Assembly: GCA_002428735.1 (NCBI GenBank)
Contig: DIXO01000060.1
Location: 1-34,591, forward strand
Source of the DNA: Syntrophaceae bacterium UBA6078
GTDB lineage: Bacteria > Desulfobacterota > Syntrophia > Syntrophales > UBA2210
Direction of reading: 5' to 3'
Length of the DNA stretch: 34,591 nucleotides
Of the stretch, positions 23,988 to 31,880 are shown piece by piece (position 1 is the first letter of the stretch; every line of letters starts with the position of its first letter). The translations under genes and the position numbers were made by a program. Under the pieces are notes generated by a model that was not told the origin of the DNA, searched no databases, and saw nothing but the letters and a program-made list of their open reading frames with translations.

Positions 23988-25130
23988 ATGATGACAGCCA
24001 GTGAGCAAGTGGAGAAGCTGTACGTGGAAAGGGGAAAACGTGCCAGGGAACTGCGTAAAAAGGGAAAGAAGATAATCGGTTACTTTTGTTGCTTTGTACC
24101 TGATGAGATTATTACCGCCTTTGATATGGTGCCGTACCGTATTCAGGGAAGCCAGAGTGAACCTATCGATCAGGCTGATGCCTATATCGAGCCGATGGCA
24201 TGCCCCTTTGCTCGGAGTTCTTTCAACCTTGCTTTGAAAGGGCGGTACGATTTTCTCGACGGTTTCGTGGCGCCTCATAGTTGCGACACAATAGAGCGGA
24301 TGTATCACATCTGGCTCCACAATAAACCGTCTTCCTTTAATCATCTGATCAATGTGCCTCACATGCTTGGGTCGGGTTCAACCTCGTTTTATCGGAGTGA
24401 ACTTGCCTACTTTATCAAGAGTCTGGAGGATTGGTCGGGGCGAAAGCTCGATCCGGACAGGTTGAAAGACGCGGTCAGGCTTTACAACCGGCGGCGTGCC
24501 CTTCTCCGTGAGTTATATGAACTGAGAAAGACCGACCCGCCGCAGGTTTCTGGGACGGAGATTACCAGGGTCCTTGTGGCGGGGATGGGTATTCCCGCTG
24601 AAGAACACATTGCTCTCCTTGAGCGTTATATGAAGGAGATCAAGGTCCGTCCGGTACCGAAGGCCGATAAATTGCCTCGTATCTTCATTTGGGGTAACGA
24701 AATTGATGACATTGCTTTTATCAACCTTGTAGAGGAAAGCGGCGCCCAGGTGGTGATGGATGATTTGTGTACGGGCACCCGTTTTTTCTGGGACGATGTT
24801 CCAGAGACGAAAGACCCTCTGGATGGGATCGCGGCCCGTTATCTGAACATCCACTGTCCCCGCAGCAATGTTCCTCAGATGGAAACGCGGGAAAAGGATC
24901 TGGGGAACCGTTATGGGTATATCGGTCAGTTTGTCAAAGACTGGGGCGCTGACGGGGCGATCTTTTATATTGTACGTTACTGCGACACCTGCGAGCTGGA
25001 AGGACCGGATCTACGCGAGTATTTGAACAGTATGAACATCCCGGTGCTGATGGTTGAAGATGATTACTCGACATCGACGATCGGGCAACTACGGACGCGG
25101 GTCCAGGCCTTTTTGGAAATGTTAGGATAA
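23988..25130 (+). CDS. 2-hydroxyacyl-CoA dehydratase / benzoyl-CoA reductase small subunit (BcrC/BzdN-like)
   Basis: A 380-residue subunit of the HgdB/BcrC family that carries a [4Fe-4S] cluster at the CoA-substrate site. Candidate cluster cysteines are Cys72 (EPMACPFARSS), Cys99 (APHSCDTIER) and Cys332/335 (VRYCDTCELEGPD); CC at 34-35 lies in the first strand (GYFCCFVPDEII). Length equals BzdN of Azoarcus (about 378) and BcrC of Thauera (about 386). In this family an ATP-driven activator injects one electron at very low potential, allowing ring reduction or alpha-hydroxyacyl dehydration. The next three genes supply the partner subunit and two activators. AGGGAGA precedes the ATG at 23988. 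Whether it reduces an aromatic ring or dehydrates a hydroxyacyl-CoA is open. Confidence 0.86.
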   Translation: MMTASEQVEKLYVERGKRARELRKKGKKIIGYFCCFVPDEIITAFDMVPYRIQGSQSEPIDQADAYIEPMACPFARSSFNLALKGRYDFLDGFVAPHSCDTIERMYHIWLHNKPSSFNHLINVPHMLGSGSTSFYRSELAYFIKSLEDWSGRKLDPDRLKDAVRLYNRRRALLRELYELRKTDPPQVSGTEITRVLVAGMGIPAEEHIALLERYMKEIKVRPVPKADKLPRIFIWGNEIDDIAFINLVEESGAQVVMDDLCTGTRFFWDDVPETKDPLDGIAARYLNIHCPRSNVPQMETREKDLGNRYGYIGQFVKDWGADGAIFYIVRYCDTCELEGPDLREYLNSMNIPVLMVEDDYSTSTIGQLRTRVQAFLEMLG

Positions 25131-25140
25131 GGGGAAAACC

Positions 25141-26448
25141 ATGGAAGCAAAAGAACAAACCAAAACAACAGCAGTAAAAGGTACCAATACCGCGCGGAAG
25201 GTGCGGGGCTTGGTAAAACAGATCTTTCAATCCGCGCATGAAGCGAAGGCCCAGGGAAAGAAGGTTGCGTATTTCATGGTAACATCCCAATACGATGAAA
25301 TTGTCAGGGCTATGGATATCGTGCCCATGCCAACTGAGAATTTTGCCGGTTTGTGTGGGGCCAAACGGGATATGGATCGGTTTCTTCTGAAGGCGGAAGA
25401 AGACGGGTACTCCCAGGTGCTCTGCAGTTATACGCGGATCGGTTTGGGTTTTGACAGCTTGAGAAGAGAAATGGGTCGTATACCTGAAAACTCTCCCGAC
25501 GGCGGAATGCCGATGCCGGACATGATGCTGGGAAGCAGTGCCGTGTGCGATCCACGGTTCAAATGGTATCAGGCTGTAGGGCGTTTCCACCATGTGCCTA
25601 CTTACAGCATTGATTGCGTAGCCCCCTCAGTCCACGCAGACTTGAATGAGGTGCGCGATTACTATATCCGCTACCAGAAAGAGCAGTTCGAAGGTCTGAT
25701 AGCCTTTCTCGAAAAGCAGATGGGAAAGAAAATGGACAGGGAGCGGCTGTGGGAAGCAATCCGACTGAGTGAAAAGGCCTGGCGCCTCTGGTACGAAATC
25801 GATCGCCTGCGCGTCGCTGTTCCCAGTCCCATGCCGGCCCAGGATCATTTCAGTATCATGGTGGCCGGTCTCTACTATGCGGGAACCCAGACGGCGGTGG
25901 ATTTCTATCAGGAACTGCACGATGAAGTGAAGGACCGGGTAGAGAAGAAAATGGGCGTTATTCCTGACGAGAAGTACCGCATCCTCTACGGCGGCGGTCT
26001 CCCTCCATGGCATACATTGTGGATATTCAACTATTTTGAGAGTTTCGGGGCCGTGTTCGCAATCGAGAACGTCTATCGCGGGAGTGATCCGGTAGAGGTG
26101 CCGTCCCACGTTAAGGATCCGGTGGAATATCTGGCTTGGCGGACGTTCCTGCGCTATACCCAACGATATGAAAAGGCGAAGGCCAATAGCGGTAATCCCA
26201 AAGTGGAGAAGCTTCTGGAGATGATTGATGATTACCAGACAGATGGTGTTGTTTTCCATGCCTGTCGTTCCTGCCGCGCCATGACAGTGGGACAGATCCA
26301 TATGAAGAATCTGCTGGGACAGCATACAGATATTCCGATGATGCAGCTTGTATCGGATATGGTTGACCTGCGGGACTATTCGGAGGCGCAGTGGAAGGCC
26401 CAGATTGCGGCGTTCATTGAGGCTTTGGCTGGGAGACAGGCCAACTAA
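25141..26448 (+). CDS. 2-hydroxyacyl-CoA dehydratase / benzoyl-CoA reductase large subunit (BcrB/BzdO-like)
   Basis: A 435-residue partner subunit beginning ten bases after the previous stop, with a short charged N-terminal extension (about 25 residues) before the conserved core. Family phrases: VAYFMVTSQYDEIVRAMDIV, FAGLCGAKRD, VLCSYTRIGLG, GSSAVCDPRFKWYQ and, near the C terminus, VVFHACRSCRAMTVGQIHMK. The cysteines in these phrases are candidates for the second [4Fe-4S] cluster. Length fits BcrB/BzdO (about 435-450). Together with the 380-residue subunit it should form the catalytic heterodimer. The pairing order small-large-activase-activase is the bzdNOPQ order. Confidence 0.86.
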   Translation: MEAKEQTKTTAVKGTNTARKVRGLVKQIFQSAHEAKAQGKKVAYFMVTSQYDEIVRAMDIVPMPTENFAGLCGAKRDMDRFLLKAEEDGYSQVLCSYTRIGLGFDSLRREMGRIPENSPDGGMPMPDMMLGSSAVCDPRFKWYQAVGRFHHVPTYSIDCVAPSVHADLNEVRDYYIRYQKEQFEGLIAFLEKQMGKKMDRERLWEAIRLSEKAWRLWYEIDRLRVAVPSPMPAQDHFSIMVAGLYYAGTQTAVDFYQELHDEVKDRVEKKMGVIPDEKYRILYGGGLPPWHTLWIFNYFESFGAVFAIENVYRGSDPVEVPSHVKDPVEYLAWRTFLRYTQRYEKAKANSGNPKVEKLLEMIDDYQTDGVVFHACRSCRAMTVGQIHMKNLLGQHTDIPMMQLVSDMVDLRDYSEAQWKAQIAAFIEALAGRQAN

Positions 26449-26472
26449 CGTTTGAACGGGGAGACAACAATC

Positions 26473-27303
26473 ATGCTTTTTGCCGGTATTGATATCGGTT
26501 CAACCATGACTAAGGTAGTCATGGTAACGGAAAGGGAAGAGGTAATTACTTCGTTAATTGGCCCCACCGGCGCCGAGCATCGACATCTTGCCCTCACGGT
26601 AATGGATGAAGCCCTCCACAAAACCAGCCTCTCCTTTGATGCACTCGATTTTATTGTTGCGACCGGTTACGGGCGGATCAATGTTCCCTTTGCGGACAAG
26701 CAGATCACGGAAATTACCTGTCATGCCCGGGGTATCAGATCTATTTTCCCTGGAGCGCGTCTTATTATCGATATCGGCGGTCAGGATTCCAAGGGGATCA
26801 AGCTGGATGGTGCGGGGAAGGTGGCTAATTTTACAATGAACGACAAATGCGCCGCCGGAACGGGACGATTTCTGGAAGTCATCGCCGAGACCCTGGGGGT
26901 CGAACTGACGGAGATGGGGCCAATATCTCTGTCAGCCGCCGGATATGTAAAAATCTCGAATATGTGCACCGTCTTCGCCGAGCATGAAGTAACCTCCCGG
27001 CTTGCGGAAGGGGCGGGGGTCCCTGAGATAGTGGCTGGACTCCATGAAGCGATTGCTGAACGGGTGATCAACATGGTGCGCCACCTGAGGATTGAAAAAG
27101 AAGTGGTATTCACAGGCGGCGGAGCCAAGAATATAGGTTTAGTCAAGGCCGTAGAGGGTAGGGTAGGGTTTCCCGTATTGGTGCCCCCGGAGCCCTTGAT
27201 TACCGGCGCCTTGGGGGCGGCGCTGTTAGGCAAAGACTTTGTGGATCGCGGCGTTACCCGTGATCATGAGCGACGACTCGAGGGAGTGACCTTTTTTTCA
27301 TGA
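26473..27303 (+). CDS. CoA-substrate-specific enzyme activase, ASKHA ATPase (first; BzdP/BcrD-like)
   Basis: A 276-residue ATPase of the acetate-kinase/Hsp70/hexokinase fold that hydrolyses ATP to drive one electron into its partner reductase or dehydratase. Phosphate-binding motifs are GIDIGSTMTK and DIGGQDSK; TGGGAKN and the final GALGAALLG also fit. The two cysteines that bridge a [4Fe-4S] cluster at the dimer interface are Cys126 (NDKCAAGTGRF) and Cys165 (NMCTVFAEHEV). The ATG at 26473 is chosen because GGGGAG lies nine bases upstream; an in-frame TTG at 26452 would add seven residues. It overlaps the second activase by ATGA. Confidence 0.92.
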   Translation: MLFAGIDIGSTMTKVVMVTEREEVITSLIGPTGAEHRHLALTVMDEALHKTSLSFDALDFIVATGYGRINVPFADKQITEITCHARGIRSIFPGARLIIDIGGQDSKGIKLDGAGKVANFTMNDKCAAGTGRFLEVIAETLGVELTEMGPISLSAAGYVKISNMCTVFAEHEVTSRLAEGAGVPEIVAGLHEAIAERVINMVRHLRIEKEVVFTGGGAKNIGLVKAVEGRVGFPVLVPPEPLITGALGAALLGKDFVDRGVTRDHERRLEGVTFFS

Positions 27304-28112
27304 GCGGCACACATCGATATTATGCTGGTCTCGACATGGGATCCGCATCCATAAAGGCGGCCGTGCTCAGCGGACACCGCTTGATTGCCTCTGAGATTGT
27401 AGCATCCGGAGGCAAATACAGCGATACCGCCCGAAAGATTATGGGCGGAGTACTGGCAAAGGCAGGCATCAGCGAAGATAGGCTTGATGGTATGATAATC
27501 ACAGGCCTGGGCGCCGAGAGCGCGCCCTTTGACGCCCCTCAGGTTTCCGATATCTCCTGCCACGCCATGGGGTGCCACTGCCTCTTTCCTTCCACTCGAA
27601 CGGTAATCGATATCGGCGGGCAATTCACCAAGGTTGCGCGGATTACTCCCCAGGGTCGGATAGCCGATTTTCTGATGAGCGAGAAATGCGCCACGGGATC
27701 GGGGCGTTTTCTGCAAGTCATCGCGCGTATTCTGCAGGTGAAACTGGAGGATATTGGTCCTCTGTCAATGACCTCGAAGCACCCTGTTGAATTCTCAACA
27801 AACTGCGCCGTATTTGCCGAATCGGAAACGGTCTCTCGCATCGCAGAAGGGGCAAAGGCGGCGGACATTCTTGCTGGAGTTCATCATGCGATGGCCGCCA
27901 AGGTGGCCATGCTGCTCAAGAGAGTTAAAATGGAACCGGATGTGGTCCTTACCGGAGGTGGCGGCGAAGACGAGGGATTGGCCCTTGCTATTGGTGACGC
28001 TCTGTCCCTCAAGATACTGGTGCCGGATAAGCCTCGCCTCACGGCTGCCTTTGGCGCCGCTTATCTGGCGCGTGAACAGCATTTTCGGTCCCACGAGAAC
28101 CATTCTGATTAA
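27300..28112 (+). CDS. CoA-substrate-specific enzyme activase, ASKHA ATPase (second; BzdQ/BcrA-like)
   Basis: A 270-residue paralogue of the preceding activase, coupled to it by an ATGA overlap. It keeps the cluster cysteines with identical spacing (Cys130 in SEKCATGSGRF, Cys169 in TNCAVFAESE, 39 residues apart as in the first activase) and the phosphate loop GLDMGSASIK. The second phosphate motif is changed from GGQDSK to GGQFTK, and TGGG is followed by an acidic GEDEG stretch. Two different activases side by side are typical of class I benzoyl-CoA reductases, where they form a heterodimer, and not of simple 2-hydroxyacyl-CoA dehydratases, which usually use one homodimeric activator. Confidence 0.9.
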   Translation: MSGTHRYYAGLDMGSASIKAAVLSGHRLIASEIVASGGKYSDTARKIMGGVLAKAGISEDRLDGMIITGLGAESAPFDAPQVSDISCHAMGCHCLFPSTRTVIDIGGQFTKVARITPQGRIADFLMSEKCATGSGRFLQVIARILQVKLEDIGPLSMTSKHPVEFSTNCAVFAESETVSRIAEGAKAADILAGVHHAMAAKVAMLLKRVKMEPDVVLTGGGGEDEGLALAIGDALSLKILVPDKPRLTAAFGAAYLAREQHFRSHENHSD

Positions 28113-28271
28113 CTGTAAAGTAAAACGTTACGTATGAGTAAATGATATCCCTTGTTTATATTGTCTCTTGTGGTGCTCTTCGTTGTTACTCGATGAATGG
28201 GTGATCAAGTAATTGGAAGTATTAAAAGTTAGCAGGTAGCCTGGGTGGTGAATGCAAAACTTTTATACAAA

Positions 28272-28300
28272 GTGTCGGAAGACACAAAAAAATAGGAGGT
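28272..28300 (+). promoter_or_regulatory. leader hairpin and ribosome site of dctP
   Basis: A five-base stem GTGTC/GACAC closed by a GGAA tetraloop (28272-28285) sits just ahead of the ribosome site AGGAGGT (28294-28300). The site is at normal distance from ATG 28308 and only one base from ATG 28302, which decides the start. The 190-base gap 28113-28301 contains no gene; a separate dctP promoter may lie in it but no clear boxes were found. Confidence 0.4.
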
Positions 28301-28307
28301 CATGGCG

Positions 28308-29342
28308 ATGAAAAAGAAGTTGTTGTTTTCAATGGTGACGGTGTTTGTTTTTTTCGCAGTAACAGTTATGGTAAATAGTGTTTCCCTTGCTGCTGAGAAA
28401 CCCATCAAATGGAGATGCCAGACTCTCTGGCCCATGGCGAGTCCTTCTTTCGCAACCAGCGCGCTTACACTTTCGAAAAAACTTGAGGCGCGAACAGGGG
28501 GAAGACTCCAGGTTGAAATGTTTCCCGCTGGTTCACTGATGCCGTCCAGTGATATTTTTAAGGCAGTTCAAATGGGTATGCTTGAAATGGGTGCAGTAGC
28601 TCCGGAATACTTTATAACCCAAGTTCCTTTGGGGGAAATTGGCTCAGGGATTCCCTTTAATTTTAAGGAAACCTGGGAATGTGTCTACTTTTACAGGTGG
28701 CTCGGTTTTGAAGAAATGTTGCGGAAAGCTTGTGTAAAGAATGGAGTTTATTACGCCACGGACTCCATCTTTTCAACGGAGCTTGTCACCACCAAGCCTC
28801 TTGTAAAAATGGATGATTTTAAGGGGTTAAAATTACGGTCGGCCGGTTCGATGCAGGCGTATTTCGATTCCATTGGGGCTGCTGCCAACTACATCCCCGG
28901 AGGTGAAGTGTATTCCGCTCTCTCTTCGGGTGTAATCAACGGAGCTCACTGGGGTAATGCTCTTGGAAACGCGAGCATGAAGCTCTATGAAATAGGCAAG
29001 TTCCATCTCAGAACACCATTGCGCTATTCCGGGGTTGCCGGCTGGATTCTCAATGTGAAGACAATGGAGAAGCTGCCTAAAGACATCCAGGAGATCATCA
29101 TTACCACTCTGAACGAGGAATTCTGGTTGAAAACCAACCAGTACGAATACATGGCGATGAAGAAGATTAATGAACTTGAAGCAACGGGTGTTAAAATGAC
29201 CCAGTTCTCCGACGCTGAGTACAACGCAATGCAGAAAGCCGCTGTGCCTATCTGGGATAAAATTGCCGCCAAGGATCCCTTGAATGCGGAAGCAATCAAA
29301 ATAATCAAGGATTTTAACAGCTCAATGGGAAGGCTTAAATAG
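28308..29342 (+). CDS. dctP: TRAP transporter periplasmic substrate-binding protein DctP
   Basis: A 344-residue secreted binding protein. A signal peptide (MKKK, hydrophobic core LLFSMVTVFVFFAVTVMV, cleavage near SLAAE) directs it to the periplasm. The mature part follows the DctP fold: FPAGSLMPSSDIFKAVQMG, LVTTKPLVKMDDFKGLKLR with Arg177 in the conserved position that pairs with the ligand carboxylate, GGEVYSALSSGVINGAHWG and GVAGWILNVKTMEKLP. It captures an organic acid for the DctQ/DctM permease encoded after a 520-base gap. The context (CoA ligase and aryl-CoA reductase-like genes immediately upstream) suggests the ligand is the acid that the ligase activates. Confidence 0.93.
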   Translation: MKKKLLFSMVTVFVFFAVTVMVNSVSLAAEKPIKWRCQTLWPMASPSFATSALTLSKKLEARTGGRLQVEMFPAGSLMPSSDIFKAVQMGMLEMGAVAPEYFITQVPLGEIGSGIPFNFKETWECVYFYRWLGFEEMLRKACVKNGVYYATDSIFSTELVTTKPLVKMDDFKGLKLRSAGSMQAYFDSIGAAANYIPGGEVYSALSSGVINGAHWGNALGNASMKLYEIGKFHLRTPLRYSGVAGWILNVKTMEKLPKDIQEIIITTLNEEFWLKTNQYEYMAMKKINELEATGVKMTQFSDAEYNAMQKAAVPIWDKIAAKDPLNAEAIKIIKDFNSSMGRLK

Positions 29343-29413
29343 TTTTTCTGCGATTTTGCGTGAACCGTTACTGAGAACGTTTTTGAATACGGTTGATCTT
29401 TTACTCCATTATG

Positions 29414-29442
29414 CCACCTGACCCCTTGAGGGGGTCAGGTGG
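29414..29442 (+). terminator. strong 12-bp hairpin between dctP and dctQ
   Basis: CCACCTGACCCC (29414-29425) and GGGGTCAGGTGG (29431-29442) form a perfect 12-base stem with a five-base TTGAG loop, 71 bases after the dctP stop. No T run follows, so it is not a textbook intrinsic terminator. A stem like this could protect the dctP transcript end or attenuate read-through, giving more binding protein than permease. Confidence 0.5.
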
Positions 29443-29862
29443 TCATCCGGTACAGGGTTACAGGGTCAATCCAGGGGTGAAAGTTCCCTCAGAGCATTGT
29501 AAACAAAGATAGATGCGCTTGCCGGAAATCACAAAAAGCCTCGTACAGGCGCATACACCGTCTAGACGTGGAGTGGATAGTGCACAGGCACAACAGTGGT
29601 TTGATCGCATCAGTATTGAAATAGACTCCGGGTTGCTACTGGGGGCATGAGAAAAAGTGATTATATGACGTAAGGAAGAGAATGGTGAGAAAAAAAACAC
29701 CTATGGCAGTTGTTGGGGAAACCGTGCCGTGACTTGTAAAGCTGGCTGGGGAATCCTTACAGCGAAAATCAAGCGCGAGCTTCTGGTCTAGTGGCCAGAA
29801 TATACACATGGTGTGCAGGAGAGCCATAAGAAAACTTACACAATTATCCTGGAGGTAGTTGT
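29443..29862. other. 420-base interval without a supported gene
   Basis: Between the dctP hairpin and dctQ all frames are short. The leftward frames (for example 29458-29700) are Cys/Ser-rich, lack a convincing ribosome site and have no recognisable motif. The plus-strand frames contain several stops. No tRNA fold or clear promoter was seen. It could be the remnant of a lost gene or an untranslated region. Confidence 0.4.
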
Positions 29863-30405
29863 ATGAAAGTTGTCATCGCAATAATCAATTTTATTGGTAA
29901 CATGAATCAATGGATAGGCAAAATACTCGCTTGTGGGGTGATTATCATCTTTTTAGTTGTCTTAAAGGAGGTCATCGGGAGGTACTTTTTCAATCATCCC
30001 ACCTCTTGGGGGAATGAGCTTACTCAGATGACCTTCGGGGTATATGTTATCCTGTCAGGAGGATTTGTGCTTAACAGGGGAGGACACGTGAATGTAGACA
30101 TTATCTACTCACGATTTCCCCTTCGAACCAGGGCAGTATTAGACGTATTCAGTTCCGTCATGTTCTTTCTCTTCGTCGGCATGATGCTCTGGTATGGATG
30201 GATGTTGGCATGGGAATCGATCTCGGTCCTTGAACGCTCTCACTCTGCGTGGGATCCTCCCCTGTATCCGGTTAAGCTTATGATCCCCCTTGGTGCGGTT
30301 TTAATTCTTCTCGAGGGAATCGCTAAGCTTTTTAAAGACATAATCATAGCCGTGACAGGTGAGGAACTCGTCAACTATGCCTCAGGCAAAGGAGGTGCAT
30401 CATGA
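29863..30405 (+). CDS. dctQ: TRAP transporter small membrane subunit DctQ
   Basis: A 180-residue integral membrane protein with four predicted helices: about 20-40 (ILACGVIIIFLVVLKEVIG), 50-70 (LTQMTFGVYVILSGGFVLN), 90-112 and 135-155. The phrases RYFFNHPTSWGNELTQ, GGHVNVDII and SHSAWDPPLYPVKL are family hallmarks. Helical hairpins of DctQ pack against DctM to form the sodium-driven organic-acid transporter. CTGGAGGTAG precedes the start. Its stop overlaps the dctM start (ATGA). Confidence 0.93.
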   Translation: MKVVIAIINFIGNMNQWIGKILACGVIIIFLVVLKEVIGRYFFNHPTSWGNELTQMTFGVYVILSGGFVLNRGGHVNVDIIYSRFPLRTRAVLDVFSSVMFFLFVGMMLWYGWMLAWESISVLERSHSAWDPPLYPVKLMIPLGAVLILLEGIAKLFKDIIIAVTGEELVNYASGKGGAS

Positions 30406-31718
30406 GCATTGAGTTATTGACCCTCCTTTTTTTTGGTTCGCTTATCTTTTTTCTGATCATCGGGCTTCCCCTCTCCTTTGTGTTGGGTGGCGTATCGGTA
30501 GTCTTCCTCTATTTTACCTGGGGGGCCAATTCCTTCTTCATGGTGACATCCCAGACGTGGGGAGCGATGAACAAATTCACTCTTGTGGCTGTTCCCCTCT
30601 TCATTTTTATGGCGATGATCCTGGAAAAATCGGGGGCCGCTAACAGTCTCTATACCATGATGCATTACTGGTTCGGCCGCATAAGGGGAGGCCTTGCGGT
30701 AGGCACGTGCGTAATTTGTGCCATCTTCGCGGCAATGTGTGGAATTAGTGGAGCTGCCGTGGCAAGTATGGGCGCAATCGCCCTGCCGGCGATGCTCGAG
30801 AGAAACTATGACAAAAAGCTGGCCGTCGGGTGCATTCTTGCCGGTGGAGGGTGGGGTATCCTCATTCCGCCGAGCGTGATCATGATTCTCTATGCCCTCA
30901 TTACCGGTGAATCAGTGGGAAAACTTTTTGCCGGCGGCGTATTGCCCGGACTCTTGCTCCTCGTGCTCGTATCTACATATATTGCTGTTCGGTGCTATTT
31001 TCAACCCAGTTATGGTCCTGCCCTTCCACCGGAAGAACAGGCAGACTGGAGTACGAAGTTAATGTCTCTGAAGGCCGTGATCCTTCCGATCATGATTGTT
31101 TTCATGGTTCTCGGATCGATTATATTGGGCGTAGCGACAGCCACGGAAGCGGCTGCCATGGGTGTTTTGGGCGCCCTTATTTCCGCTTTTGTTTATCGTA
31201 CCCTTACCTTGCGCATGATTTACGACGGGGCAGTTCAGACATTCGCTCTCACCGGTATGATCATGTGGATCCTTTTCGGAGCCTACTGCTTCAGTGCAGC
31301 CTATCATGGAATGGGCGCTCCTGCCCTTATCAGCAATTTGGTGGAGTACGTTCCCGGAGGACCCTGGGGTTTCATCATTTTTGTCCAGGTCGTTATATTC
31401 CTTTTAGCGATGGTTCTGGATCCCATGGGCATAATGATGATCTGCGTTCCCGTTTTCTTGCCGATCGTAACGGCTTATGGATTTGATACTCTCTGGTTCG
31501 GGATCCTTTTTACCATCAACATGGAAATAGGGTACATGACACCTCCATTCGGGTTCAATCTTTTCTACATGAAGGGGATTGTCCCAAAGGATATTACTAT
31601 GGGGGATATCTACCAGGCATCGTTTCCCTTTACGATTGTCTCGATCATAGGGCTCATTTTAGTAATGATTTTCCCGGCATTGGCAACATGGTTGCCCAGC
31701 ATTCTTGTCGGTGTATAA
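30402..31718 (+). CDS. dctM: TRAP transporter large permease subunit DctM
   Basis: A 438-residue, very hydrophobic inner-membrane protein with roughly a dozen helices, the transport subunit of the TRAP system. Typical phrases: LVAVPLFIFMAMILEKSGAA, CGISGAAVASMGAIALPAML, GGGWGILIPPSVIMILYALI, ATATEAAAMGVLGALISAF (from VATATEAAA), LDPMGIMMICVPVFLPIV and MEIGYMTPPFGFNLFYMKG. It is coupled to dctQ by a four-base overlap and closes the rightward catabolic run. No obvious own terminator; a GC-rich hairpin at 31818-31858 might serve both directions. Confidence 0.96.
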   Translation: MSIELLTLLFFGSLIFFLIIGLPLSFVLGGVSVVFLYFTWGANSFFMVTSQTWGAMNKFTLVAVPLFIFMAMILEKSGAANSLYTMMHYWFGRIRGGLAVGTCVICAIFAAMCGISGAAVASMGAIALPAMLERNYDKKLAVGCILAGGGWGILIPPSVIMILYALITGESVGKLFAGGVLPGLLLLVLVSTYIAVRCYFQPSYGPALPPEEQADWSTKLMSLKAVILPIMIVFMVLGSIILGVATATEAAAMGVLGALISAFVYRTLTLRMIYDGAVQTFALTGMIMWILFGAYCFSAAYHGMGAPALISNLVEYVPGGPWGFIIFVQVVIFLLAMVLDPMGIMMICVPVFLPIVTAYGFDTLWFGILFTINMEIGYMTPPFGFNLFYMKGIVPKDITMGDIYQASFPFTIVSIIGLILVMIFPALATWLPSILVGV

Positions 31719-31817
31719 ATGCCGTGACCGCGGTTACGTGCCATTGTCTAACATGGCCGACGCATCAGTAAGAACATGCAGGAGATTCCTCAGGGGATGC
31801 CTGCCCCGGCTTCACGA

Positions 31818-31858
31818 CAAAGGCCCCGGTCTTCCTGTTAGAGAGGATGGCCGGGGCC
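31818..31858 (-). terminator. terminator of the PEP-CTERM gene, possibly bidirectional
   Basis: On the minus strand GGCCCCGG and CCGGGGCC (31822-31858) pair across a 21-base loop and are followed by TTTGT. It lies 22 bases beyond the stop of the leftward PEP-CTERM gene. Because the stem is symmetric it may also stop rightward transcription from dctM, although the plus-side tail lacks a T run. Confidence 0.5.
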
Positions 31859-31880
31859 GCTTCATGCACTGTGCGGTTGC

